From Rhypophila decipiens (taxonomy: Eukaryota; Ascomycota; Sordariomycetes; Sordariales; Naviculisporaceae), in contig MU858056.1 in assembly GCA_033297075.1 (NCBI GenBank), positions 124,001-188,000 of the forward strand: a stretch of DNA of 64,000 nucleotides, given 5' to 3'. Of the stretch, positions 30,552 to 42,105 are shown piece after piece (position 1 is the first letter of the stretch; the number at the start of each line of letters is the position of its first letter). The notes below the pieces were generated by a model. It searched no databases and was not told where the DNA came from. It saw only the letters and a program-made list of their open reading frames with translations. The translations under genes were made by a program, and so were the position numbers.

Positions 30552-33500
30552 TTCTTAGTAAGTTGAGTGGGCTGTCTGTATAAGGAAGGCTCTGAGTAAA
30601 TCAAGGGGATATTCAAAGGAAGACTCCTCAAGTGGCAGGTCTTAATAGCAGGAAGGTGATGTATACAGTAAAAGTTCGGTGCTTCTGTTAACTGTGTAGT
30701 TTCATTATAAGTCAGTCTTACTTAGGCTGTCTGCTGAGCTCATTCGTCCTCTAAACGGCAAGACATTACCAGGTGTCATAACGATTACGAACAAAATTAG
30801 GCGCTTATTATTAGTGTTGGATAAACGCGTTGCGAGACCTGTAACTTGCATTTTTCCTGAGTTCAAGTTTGTGAGCAATACTCTACGGGTGTATAAAACC
30901 GCGAAACATTCGAACCTTGAGGAAATGGTACCCCAAGGGTTTTGTAATTTTTTTTTGGGAACAGCTCGGTATAATAATATCAGCGATACTTTTCGATTCA
31001 CAGCGGTCACGAGAAAGTAGAAACTGAAGTCTTAGGATGGGTGGGAATCCAGTCTTCAGTTTCACCCATATTATTTACATCTTGCCGATGAACCAGGACC
31101 GGAGGTGTAAACATTAGACCACACATCATGAACTCGTAAGATATACCGTATGAAATCTATACTTAAATAAACAACAGGATGACCATTGTCGCCCTCTGCT
31201 TATCATTAGCCGTAAAGAACACAGGTACGCAGACGAGGATCTAGTTAAGTGTAAGTTGCCGTTACTGGTCATCGGTTCCCGGGCTTCCTATGTTGTGCGA
31301 GTTTGTTGGTGAACGGACCAAGACTCTCTCACGCGATGTATGTATAAAGGGGGCTCAAGTCAAGCCCGCATGGGTTGGTTTTGCTAGTATACGGTCTGGA
31401 TAGTGTGAGCTAAAATTGGTGAATTGAATGTGGGCTGAGCGGGAGTGTGATCCAGACTGTCGGGACGCCAGGATCGGCGCCAAGCCGGCAACGGTTGTCT
31501 TGGCATTTGCGGGGAAGGAACAGGGGCAAGGGGGAAGCCGAAGAGGATGGGCAGGGGGGCAACCTACCAATTGCTCATTGATGTGCGCTACCCAGACTCA
31601 GCTTCGGTGGGTGTTGGAGACTGCAAACAGGTTATCTGTTCACTGTTTATTTTCTTATTTATTTGGTTGGCGAAGGAAACTTATACCTTGCCTTGTCAAG
31701 GTTATCGCGAAAAATGGGCAGATGTCATAAACCGGGGTGTGATAGACTATTGTTACGGGTATAAGTGACTCTCGGACTCTGGCGGAAAGAAGAACCGGAG
31801 TGGTATTTCAGGTTTGTCACAGAGGCCTCTTGTCATATTCCGGACTCCAACAGCTCAACTTCGACTTTATGAGTATGGCGTTTGGCAACTGTGCGTTGTC
31901 AGAAATGACTGATATCATGTATCTCCTAGAAGGTGCCGTCATCGGACATCGTTCCCTTCGAGTCATTTCTACATGCTCAAACGGAAAGAGAATAGAGCTC
32001 AACCGCTCGTTCCTTCTCCCTTCTTCATCTTTCTGCCGCAACCTTGCAAATTCTTTTGAGCCCGCCCTTGGAGTGACTTCCGTACAGCACCTGCTTCCAC
32101 GAGCTAACGTCCGACATTGTACGCCAGGTAGCTAATATCCAGATCCCATGCCTAAGTCAAGACTTATGATATGCCTATCATCTTCGGAAGCAGTACCCCG
32201 ATTGTGTGGGTCTCAATGTTGGATACGGTGAAACGGCGACCAATAAATTCACTGCTAATGGCCCTGAGAAATGATATAGCAGTACAACGAGAGTTTGCTC
32301 TCTGATTACATCGTCTCAGCAAATTGGCACAAAACCGGCTCCCGAAATTATTACTAGTTAACTGACCTCGAGAGTCGTTCTGTGTGGGGGACCTTGATAT
32401 CAACATGTTCAACATGAAATGACAATGCTATCTTCATCACAGCCACTGGGATATAGCTTGGAAGAATCTGATCGTCAGGCCAATGCAAGACCACCGGAAT
32501 GTATCTAGTGCGTCTGATTATACAACTATAACACCTTTCTAAGATGAAGAGGTAGTACAACGAGAACATGAACAACGAAGCTAAAGAAAGCATCATACCT
32601 TTGAACCATCCATATGAGTGGCCAAAATTTAGCTAAGAGGCATATTTTGCCCGTTTTATAGCAATGAAGTGAAATGCCTCACGCTCAATCGTATCATTAA
32701 CCGCAGAACGGTTTACGGAACTCCCAATCCTAAGGTATGTTCCTTTGGTGTCATTGATCCCGGGCTTCTCCGAGTTCATACTCAAACCAAAATAGAATGC
32801 TGCGCTGGCACGATACTATGGACGCTCCAGTACCGGTTTTCTGGTCCCATCATGGCCATCCGTTGTGCTTGCTGTGAATGTGAAAGTAAAAGGAATATTT
32901 TGAGATTCGAGGAAGTCGCCACATTGGAGAAGCTCCTTCCTTCATCTCTATCCAAGACTCGAAAGACAAGATCAACGGTTATCTTGTTCCAGGAACACCC
33001 GAGGCCGGAAAATCAACACAAAAGTCAATCTATAGGGTAAGAGCTTCTGACCCATTTCTATTTTCGCTGCGTCATCTCATACGTTGCCCATGCGGCTCAT
33101 AGGACTCCTTCTACACCGCCAGACGAGAACGTTGTAATTGGGTTGATCATGGTGGTCAGCTGGATACCCTATGAAGCTCGGCAGTATGCATGGAACATCC
33201 ATTGGACTTCAGACCCGTACTTGTCTGCAGGCTGTTGGGCGCAATACGAACTTGTCGCTACTCTCCCCACAGTACCCCGAGACGCCACGCAAATCTCTCC
33301 TGGGGACGCCCGCAGATCCAGCTTGCAGAACTGAAGTGAGCGATGCAACAAACAACTGATAGAGGCGGTCTGGCCCACGGTCTTGTTTGCGTTCTGCAGT
33401 GGACCACGGAGTGGCTGCCTTATCCGAGCATTCATGACTCCAGCTCCGTGTCTGCATATGTACTTGTATTACGCTCTCGGTATATGATTCCCAACTTCAA

Positions 33501-34177
33501 ACGCGTCCTCCCTCGCTTAATAGATGACAATGGGACCCTTTAGTTTGAATTACTGACGCCGAGTGAGATATCGGAGCAGCCCGGAGCGCCATTAATGGCC
33601 TCGGTCAGGTAGACCGTCCAAACCGGGACAGAACCAGCGGTTCGTGTCCGCGAGACCAGATACGTTGTCGATTTATCCCCGTGGTGAGTCACAAGGACAA
33701 AGCAGACCCAGGTGTACTAGCCACTTTCTGGCACCGACATTCTCCAAGTGCATTAGCGGAATCCTGTCGTCTGTTGAAACAGAAGGCCAAGCACCAAAAG
33801 AACCTGCAAAGAGCACCTTTCCGAACCACATCACTGGTTCGCATCTGAAAGGTCCCATGCACCTCGCGGCCATTTTGACTACCTTCTGGCCAATCCTGAG
33901 GAATCTGGTTGCCTGATAAGGTTGCCGAGAAATTCCTATGTTGCCATAGGATAAATCGGCACTGGACTCTTAAGGCGTCCAATAGCATCGTGCCGTGACA
34001 CCCGACAGCTCGCCGGCCATTGGACGGGGACTACGGGGAACCTGGGAAGCGTCTCTCGCTGCAACGTGTGCCAAGCAAGATACCAAGAGATTGGGAGACA
34101 CCAGACCAGAAATGCAGTGCAGAGCGTGGGGCTTTCCGGACTCAGAGCCCGACTGTAAGACAGACGAGGAGAGAAAC

Positions 34178-34185
34178 ATATAAGA
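34178..34185 (+). promoter_or_regulatory. TATA-like element and stress-type motifs upstream of the 34.5-kb gene
   Basis: CATATAAG lies 340 bp before the ATG at 34519. Just behind it are AGGGG (34200-34204) and CCCCT (34220-34224), the core of stress-response elements. These are only short matches, and the positions fit a promoter followed by a long leader. Confidence 0.25.
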
Positions 34186-34518
34186 CAGATGGAGGACCCA
34201 GGGGAGGTTGAGTCTCTCGCCCCTTCTCCTGTCTATACTGGACTTATCTTGCCATTCAGCCATTGTATGCGCACCAGGAGTGCAATCTCATGACCCTAGA
34301 GGTATCCTCTCAATCTTTTCAAAGAGTTACATACAGCAACACAATTGCGTTACCAGGTCTCGTGCTTTGAAATAGCACCACCAGCTCGCTCGACGCAAGA
34401 CGAACATCGTTGTCTATCTAGTATTTCAGCAAGCCGGGTTTAATTCTTCTGGGCAGTCATCAGTCTTGAAAGCAAGCTCAGCTATACACAACAGTCCCAG
34501 CCAAAGCTACCATTCACT

Positions 34519-34881
34519 ATGAACTCGTCCTCGCGAAGCCCTGCCCCGCCACCCCTCTCTATGCCATCACGGACTGTGTCAAGCCCAGTCCATTCAACTC
34601 CCGGGTCCGCCGATAGTGTACGTCTTTCCTCTCCTGTCATGGATCCACAAGTTCAATTCCTAACTTTGAACAAGCAACAGTATCGTTACTCCAACGAGGA
34701 CTATATGATGGCCTCGCCAGCTCGCGGCCGACAGGGGTCGTCCAACAGCCTGGACTCCACTACCCATGTCAAGCCATCTCATATCAACGCCCACAGCTAC
34801 TGCGGTCGCCATTCCAGCCAGTACTTGTTTGGCGGACACTCCATTGGCGAACTGTGGCGAAATATCAAGAAGAAGGAGTGA
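34519..34881 (+). CDS. Small Ser/Pro-rich protein with a C-terminal CGRHS..LFGGHS motif
   Basis: This is a single exon of 120 residues. The first 100 residues are low-complexity and Ser/Pro/Gln-rich (for example SSRSPAPPPLSMPSRTVSSP). The last 30 have a compact pattern, YCGRHSSQYLFGGHSIGELW, then a basic end (RNIKKKE). I recall small fungal proteins of unknown function sharing a C-terminal G-R-H-S....LFGG module, so this is probably a real gene of that kind, but the function is unknown. No signal peptide or membrane segment is present. A long leader with a TATA-like element supports expression. It stands alone in a gene-poor area. Confidence 0.65.
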   Translation: MNSSSRSPAPPPLSMPSRTVSSPVHSTPGSADSVRLSSPVMDPQVQFLTLNKQQYRYSNEDYMMASPARGRQGSSNSLDSTTHVKPSHINAHSYCGRHSSQYLFGGHSIGELWRNIKKKE

Positions 34882-36050
34882 TGCGCCGACAAGATCCATT
34901 TATGTCATCGAAGCTTGGGTCGATTGGATCGAGCTGGTGGTCTCGATCCAAATCTACACAACAATCACCCAAACGAACTACGGAGATTGGCTTTTTTCTC
35001 TTTCTTTTCTTCTCATGATATGATACCCATCACATAAATTCCTGATGACCCAAGATTGGCCATGTTATTCAATCTTGGCATCATATTTAATTTTTCTTTG
35101 ACTTTCTCTCTTGGCGGGCCACTTTATGTAGGCATTGTAGGTCGGTTTGGGAGGAGAGGTTCGATTATGTTTACTTTCCTGTTATCTATGCTGTTCATGG
35201 TTGTTTCTCGACAGTTGCAGGGGCTATTATGAAGGCTTCAAGATATGGAACTCCATAGTCTTATGAATTTCAATGTCTTGATGCATGGGAGCCGTATTGC
35301 GCTAGCCTGGAATGAAATAAGAACATTTTACCACCCCTTTTAGACAGTAGTCAAGTCTACCGACGTGCAAAATCAAATGCGTCGAGCACAATATTCCATG
35401 GTAAATAATCAACCTGCACTAGATAACCAGGGCCCTTGCTCACAGCTCAAAAGGCCTTGATAAGTTGTAAAATAGGCCCTTTATGAGCCAAGTAAATACG
35501 TGTTTCTACAGTAAATATACATTGACAGATAGAAGCCTGGTACCCTTGTTCAACCAGATAGACGGAGTACTAGGTAACTTGACTACTGTGGAAAGCTGTA
35601 CAGTGCATGCAAAAGCATTTGTATATAGCCGGATGTAGCTTGAACAGTCGGCAACCGAAGTAGATAAACATTATTCGAAACTTACATACAAACCAGCGTC
35701 AGTTCACCCGCTGCAATACTGAACTGGGATTTTCTTGTGCCGATGTCAAAGACGTCCGTCCCTATACCCCGTACTACTTGTAAGAAAGGAAGCGGGCTTG
35801 GCCGAGGCCGGGCCGCTTAGTGTGAGTGTGCCCCTGTGATCCCGACTCGGCGGCCCGGGAAGGTCCCTTCCAGGCCGTGGGGCGCCACCAGCGCGTTCCA
35901 CCTCGATTTCTCATCACTCAACAAAAATTCCCGACTTATGACTATTCCACAAAATCTTTAAAGGTTGCCATTGAACGAGGACAACAACAAAGCAGCGTCT
36001 TATGAAAGTATAATTCGATTGTAAACAAATCAACTGCCCAACGTCGAAAA
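34882..36050. other. Intergenic, nothing recognised
   Basis: This 1.2-kb AT-rich spacer lies upstream of PHS1. The 250 bp before 36051 become GC-rich and then A-rich, as in a promoter and leader. No gene was seen. Confidence 0.6.
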
Positions 36051-36863
36051 ATGTCCACAAAATCCTCCTCCAAAAGCGGCTTCGGCCCCCGGAAAGCCTA
36101 CCTCGTCGCATACAACGCCGCCTCGGCCATCGCATGGGCAACAGTCCTCGGGAGGGTAGCTGTGGTCCTAGGATACAAAGGCGCGCCCTTGGTGCCCATC
36201 GTGGTGAATGATTTCGCGCGGATAACCCAGACATTTGCCGTCATGGAGATTTTCCATGCGCTTACTGGTATGCCCTACCCTCCCTTTCCCCAGCGCAAAC
36301 AAACCCAACGAAGTCTAACATCTCGCGCGTAGGAATCGTCCCAGCACCGCTCTTCACAACCGTAATGCAAGTCTTCTCGCGCCTCGTCCTCGTATGGGGA
36401 ATCTCGTACCCGTTCCCCCAGTTGAACGCCAGCACATGGTACTCGTCGATGTTGATAGCATGGGCGACAACCGAGGTGATCAGGTACACGTACTTTGCTC
36501 TCAAGCAGTTCGGCGAAGGCGCGGTGCCATACGCATTGCACTGGCTCCGGTACAGTGCCTTCTTGATTCTGTACCCCATCGGTATCAGCAGCGAGGTGGC
36601 CATGATGGTCAAGGCGCTTGTCGGCCCGGCCGCGGGATTCGCGAATTGGTATCCCTATGCCTTGATTTCGATCTTGTTGGGGTATATTCCTGGTTAGTGG
36701 CCAATCACTTTTTCCTCGTATATGTGTATGGATCTTGTTCAAGACTAACTCGACCCTCTTCTGGTTTATAGGCTCCTTCATCCTCTACAGTCACATGTTG
36801 GGCCAGCGCCGTAAGCAAGTCGGTGGTACCGGAAAGACACAGAAAGAGAAGAAGAGGCAATAG
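36051..36863 (+). CDS. PHS1: Very-long-chain 3-hydroxyacyl-CoA dehydratase Phs1
   Basis: Exons 36051-36267, 36333-36692 and 36772-36863 give 222 residues. It is a polytopic ER membrane protein (about six hydrophobic helices) of the HACD/PTPLA family. The catalytic Tyr153 and Glu160 lie in YPIGISSE with the same spacing as the yeast Tyr149/Glu156 pair. The C-terminus is basic and ends KKRQ, a dilysine KKxx ER-retrieval signal. It carries out the third step of fatty-acid elongation, dehydrating 3-hydroxyacyl-CoA for very-long-chain fatty acids and sphingolipids. The three exons join in perfect phase. Confidence 0.95.
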
Positions 36864-37349
36864 AAGGGTTTCTTTGAGCTCTTGAATAACTTCCTTTGGG
36901 GCATACACCTACCGAGCTTCATCTGGCAGTTAACGAAGAGCGAAATTTCCGAGATACGACATGACACACCGACATCGCAACCATATTTGTGCCGTCAGAC
37001 TATCTTTGAGTTGAAGGTGTTTTGGATCTGTCGCGGCTGGTTCGTCACGACCCATGAACCGGTCCTTGTTTCGTTTGAAGAAAGTCGAATGCATCACTAT
37101 AACCAACACAACGCAGCTCGACCTCACTTCCTCACGTCAATCCAGAGGGCATATGCCCGTGCCTTGTTATTCTTTTCGTGGTTGTTGAGCGATGGGCTAT
37201 CCTTCTTGGAAAGGGCCGCGTTGAATTTTGAGGAACGTAACATCAGAATGTTCCAGCAGCGTTTCATTATCATCATTATAGACTTAGATATCCGGATAAA
37301 CAGCAGCGTTTCTTGTGTTGAGTCTTTCTATTCGTGGATACAATGGGTG
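36864..37349. other. Intergenic between convergent genes
   Basis: This 486-bp 3'-to-3' spacer separates PHS1 from the hydrolase gene. The frames across it have no conserved features. Confidence 0.6.
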
Positions 37350-38737
37350 CTATGAACCGATAGTTTCTCCAGACGTACTATCTTCATACCAATCATTACG
37401 CGACCACTTCGCAATCATATCCTTTGCGTCATTCGCCAACTTGTCATATCCTGGGTTCTCTTTCGGTTCGAACATCGCTATAATGCAGACATATTAGATC
37501 AAGTAAACCAAGACAAAGACAAGAAGGGCATGACTTACACATATGAGCCAACGTCTCGTCCGTAGCCTTGTCATTAATCGCCTCTCTCCAATCCCCCGCA
37601 AGATCCTTCCTAGGAACTACACAAAAAGTCCGCTCCGAACTGCCCAGCACCGTGCCCGACACGGTCGTCGAACTCGCCGCCTTCCCGAGGCGCGTGTAGA
37701 TATTTCCAAACCCGACGCCGAGATCCCTGTTCAGCCTCACCATGTACGCCACACGCCGGCGGAGTTCTTCCTTCCGGGCCAGACAGCCCACGAACTCGAG
37801 GTGCGAGGTGGCCCAGCCCAGACCCTGGCTGATCTGGTCGCGGTTGAGGTACGCTGCTGCTCCGCCTGCGGCGACAGCACCCACCGCGCCCGCGACCATG
37901 GCTATCTTGCCCCACCTACCCCAACCGCCGGCCGAGTTTTCTTTGTTGCTCGATGAGTCTCCTGCTGGCGGGAGGGCAGCTACGGGGGTCTTGCGGGTCA
38001 CTGATGGGTCAGATTGCGCTGCTTTGGCGCCGCCCCAGAGGCTGGTGAGGCCGCTGAGCTGGGCTACTGCCGTGGAGGCTGTTGCGTAGTGCGACTCTGC
38101 GCCGTGGGCGACTACCCCGGGCGAGATTCCCAAGAAGGGCGTGTCGAAGGCTAGGACCCCTTGGATGTAAGGGAACATGAGGGAGTTGGGGGTCGGAGGG
38201 CGAGGGGGAGGGGTGGCGCCTGGTTTGCCGATTTTAGGATCCTCGACGGCTGGGTCGGTGGAGTTGTGGATGGGACGCTCTGAAGCGAGCTCGATGGTCG
38301 TTTCGGCGGCTACTATGCCGCCCATTGAATGTCCTACTAGGACTACCCGGACCGAAGGGTCGATGGTTGGGGAGGGGGTGCCGGCGTGGACTTCGAGGTC
38401 GATGACTTTGTTCATGAGCCTGGTCAAGTAAGGGGTTGTGTCAGGATAAATATGTATTTGGGATGGGAGTGAAGTGCTCACCAGTCACGGAACCTCGAGA
38501 CACATTCTGATAGATCGCCTCTGGTCTCGTACCTCGGGTAGACGACGACGTTCACGTTGACCTTGGGGAGCTCCTTGGCGACCAGCTGTCGCAGGTGCTT
38601 GGCGAACCCATAGTCTTTGCCGAATGTGTCGTCATCACCCTGGGTTTGGGAGCGTCAGTGAAAGGGACTGTGTTGTGGTGAGAGCATTCACAAACCTTGA
38701 AGCCGTGGATAAAGCAGAGCAGTAATGTCTTCTTCAT
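37350..38737 (-). CDS. Alpha/beta hydrolase, DUF676/lipase-like, with internal hydrophobic segment
   Basis: There are four exons, 38737-38696, 38639-38482, 38419-37539 and 37477-37350, giving 402 residues in exact phase. It starts KKTLLLCFIHGFKGDDDTFG, an oxyanion-loop beginning with no signal peptide. Next comes a nucleophile elbow VLVGHSMGG (Ser98), then FDTPFLGISPGVVAH. A Gly/Ala-rich hydrophobic stretch (GKIAMVAGAVGAVAAGGAAAYL, about residues 230-251 and given here in part only as family-type evidence) could be a membrane anchor or hairpin. The arrangement is that of fungal DUF676-like serine esterases, probably acting on lipids. Substrate and location are not determined. The last exon supplies a short acidic/basic tail (MFEPKENPGYDKL). 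Confidence 0.8.
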
Positions 38738-39570
38738 CGTCGCACCCCTTTGATGTTGTAACGGAGTGACCCGTTGTCATGTACGGAGGGTTCTCAGAAC
38801 GCATATGATGGATAGTGGGGGTGGGGTAAGAGAGTGCTGAGAGCTGACACCCAGCCTCGAGGTCAAAGTGGAAAAGTCCAGGGTCTACTACATCTGGGAT
38901 AGAATCTGTAAATATGCAAGTATCATATTTTGGTGCTCATTAACAAGACTGACTTTCCAATGCCAGGTACGGATTTCAATTGCATACAGCCGGTAGCACT
39001 GGAGGAATCAATTCCTTTTCATCTCGAAAGTGACAGGGCCCAGTTGGAGGTCTTTCATCGCTAACCCGTATCTGTGGACCCTTCGACAGCTGCGGGCCTG
39101 CACTAAATCAGCCGCGCTCGCCACTAGCTGAGCGAAGCTAGCAAGTCATCACACCCTAAAAGTGGAGCCTGTGCACGTCTCTGGTCAACGCGCCAACTTT
39201 TCCTGGCGCAGGGAACGTCCCTTTCTCAAAACTCCCACTCCCTTTCACTCCCGGTTTGTGCTTGTTCGACGACAGCCTTCGACAACTCGTCTTGACTGTT
39301 GCCGACCCTCAATCACACTTCTATTATGACTTGAGAGTCCTCGGCGTTTCTTTCTTCTGGTCTTTTCTTCTTTCCAACTTTCCTTATTCCGCCTTCTTTC
39401 ACTCCCTGGCCTCATGCCGCCACTTTGCCGGCCGTTGAACCCCGACGCGCATTATTCCACACGATCGAATAGTCCTACTTGACATCGCACCGATAGGGCC
39501 CGTACGAGTTTCGATTCTGTCCCACCGACCTCCCTCTCTTCTCTTCGATCTTCTCCCCATTTTTATCAAC
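38738..39570. other. Divergent promoter region
   Basis: This 833-bp spacer lies between the hydrolase start (minus) and the PAP1 start (plus). The last 300 bp are CT-rich, as in a fungal leader. No gene was seen. Confidence 0.6.
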
Positions 39571-41476
39571 ATGGCTGAGCGGACCTATGGCGTAACGCCG
39601 CCCCTTTCGCTGAGCCTCCCCACGGAAGCCGAAAAACGATCCAATGACTTGTTGCTTAAGGAGCTGAGGGCACAAGGAACCTTTGAGAGTGCAGCCGAGA
39701 CAGCGAAAAGAGAAGAGGTTCTTAAGAAGCTGGGCGAGATCGCAGATGCGTTCGTTAAGAAGGCCGCAGTAGACAAGAAGCAACCTTCTGTCGTCGTTCG
39801 AGAAGCCCGTGGGAGGATTTTCACCTATGGAAGCTACCGCCTGGGCGTGTATGGCCCCGGCTCCGATATCGATACTCTGGTGGTGGCACCCAAGTACGTC
39901 ACAGTCGAGCAATATTTCAAATTCTTTCCAGACCTGTTATTGGAGATGGCACCTCCTGGTTCCATCACGGACCTGACGCCAGTCCCCGACGCTTTCGTAC
40001 CCATCATCAAGTTTGAGTTTGCTGGCATCAGTATCGATCTCATATTTTGCTCTATTCAAAGCATGGTTCAGCTTCCAGTGGACAAGGACTGGAGTCTTGC
40101 AGACAACAACCTTTTGCGAGGATTAAGCGAGAATGAGGTTCGGTCGCTCAACGGAACCAGGGTCACCGACGAGATCCTCCACCTCGTGCCTGAGCCGGCC
40201 ACCTTCAGACTGGCTCTGCGCGCCATCAAACTTTGGGCTCAGCGCAGAGCCATCTACGCCAACATCATGGGCTACCCCGGAGGAGTGGCTTGGGCCATGA
40301 TGGTTGCCAGGGTGTGTCAGTTGTATCCCAAAGCCGCGAGCTCGGTGGTAGTCCGTGGATTTTTCACCATCATGCGCCAGTGGCCCTGGCCACTTCCCGT
40401 TCTTCTCAAGGACATCGAATATAGCTCCTCAGTAGCCCGGGTAGCAGTGTGGAATCCAAAGGTAAGCACTCCCCCCAATAATGCCCTGCTGATTTTCTCA
40501 CACAACAGTACAGATGTACCCAGCCGACAGAAACCACAGAATGCCCATCATCACGCCAGCATACCCTTCGATGTGCGCAACACACAATGTCGGCAAATCA
40601 TCAATGGCTGTAATTCAAAAGGAGTTTGAGCTGGCCAAAAACTTGACAGAGGAGATTTTACTCGGCAAAAGACCGTGGAAAGACCTCTTCGCCAAACATA
40701 CCTTTTTCACCAAAGACTTCAAGTATTACCTAACAGTCATCTCTGCTAGCAAGACAAGGGAAGCCCAGAATACGTGGGCGGGATTCATCGAGTCGAGGGT
40801 GAGAGTGCTGGTGCAGAGAATAGAGAATCATCCGTCCATCGGCCTGGCCCGCCCCTTCAACAAGAGCTACGAGCGGGTCCACAGGTGCAAGAACGATGCC
40901 CAGGTCGAAGAGGTGCAGAGCGGCGGCCTCGCCTACCTGGTGACGGAGACGAGTGAGGACACGAACGGGGCAGTCAAACCCGAGGTCAAGCCGGAGGTGA
41001 AGTCGGAAACCGACAGCAATGCCCATGCTGCGCGAATCAAGAGCGAACTCACGGAGGAGCCGAGGCTGGATAGCATACCACCAATGAAAGATGAGGATGG
41101 CGAAGCTAAAATCAAGCTCGAGGATGTATCGGAGGCGGGTCACGAGACAACCATCTACACAACTAACCACTACATTGGTCTCCAGGTGGCTGTAGGAGCC
41201 AAATCTCTCGATCTATCTAGGGAAGTAGATGACTGGAAGGCGATGTGTTTGGGCAATCCCCTGTATGACGCGCACATGAACTCGCTGACTATACAGCACG
41301 TTCGAGATATTGCATTGCCTGATGATGTTTTCGAGCCTGGCGAAGTCAAGCCCATCAAGCCTGTTAAGAAGAAGCGCGTGGCTGAGGAGCAGGCGGACAG
41401 CAAGAAGCGGGTAGCTGACGAACTGGCGGATAATACACGGATTAAGCGTCAGCAAACCACAGCAGCACCGGCTTGA
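39571..41476 (+). CDS. PAP1: Nuclear poly(A) polymerase
   Basis: Exons 39571-40461 and 40514-41476 are joined across a 52-bp intron and give 617 residues. The nucleotidyltransferase core shows FTYGSYRLGVYGPGSDIDTL (helical GS motif and the two metal-binding Asp of GSDID), a third acidic strand FAGISIDLIF, then the central domain (LRAIKLWAQRRAIYAN) and the conserved YPADRNHRMPIITPAYPSM joined by the splice. The RNA-binding domain extends to about residue 435. The tail (about 440-617) holds VKPE, VKPE, VKSE, IKSE and IKLE, all sumoylation-type, and two KKRVA-E/D-E repeats like a bipartite nuclear signal. The enzyme adds poly(A) tails to pre-mRNA with the cleavage factors. Confidence 0.96.
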
Positions 41477-42105
41477 GATGGTATTTTACCTTTCGCTATT
41501 CGTTTCCTTTTTTCCCTTTATTTTTTTCATTTCTCCAGACTGTCTTTCATTCTCGGGTTTTACGTTTCGCTTTCGGGGGCGGTTGGGGGTATGTGAAGGA
41601 GATATGGAAGGATGGCTTCAAGGCCACATTTGTTGTTGTGGCATCACAAGCGTAGTTAGCGAGCTAGATAGAAGCTTTGTTAGATTAATAAATTTAGGTT
41701 TTGAGGCACAAGTGCCTCATCAAACTATATTACAAGAGACCGAGAATCGAGTGCTTGAGTTTTGGCTTGCGAGATCATAAATCCCACTCCTTGGGTGATG
41801 ATCGTTTCGGTTTGTATTCGTACCTTGTACCGAATACGCCACAATTACCAATGACATGGCGGAATCCACACATGTGCTGGATTTAATTTTTTTATTAAGG
41901 TGACCCCTTAGCTTCGTACTCGGTATCACCAAACACAACCAAATACGACATATACTTGTACGATTTTCAAACGCTCTGCCATCCTCCTGGTACGACTTCA
42001 AGGAGGGAATCGCAGCTCAGAAACCTCAGTTATTACGCACAAGGACTGGATTGGCTACGAGAACATGCGCCTGTCACACGTCGTGCTTCACTACTCGTAT
42101 AAGTT
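41477..42105. other. Intergenic, nothing recognised
   Basis: This 629-bp spacer holds the PAP1 3' region (T-rich) and the upstream region of the next gene. No gene or repeat was seen. Confidence 0.6.

Larger units (their letters stand above)
29008..34518. other. Gene-poor 5.5-kb region
   Basis: No gene with recognisable family features was found. The first 250 bp are the ARL1 3' region. A 14-bp tandem repeat lies at 30461-30551. Several short frames look mildly protein-like: a minus frame from ATG 29799 to 29431, a plus frame at 30070-30279, and a possible spliced remnant at 32695-33174. None has a start, splice pattern and family match together. The last 330 bp form the leader of the gene at 34519. 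Confidence 0.55.
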
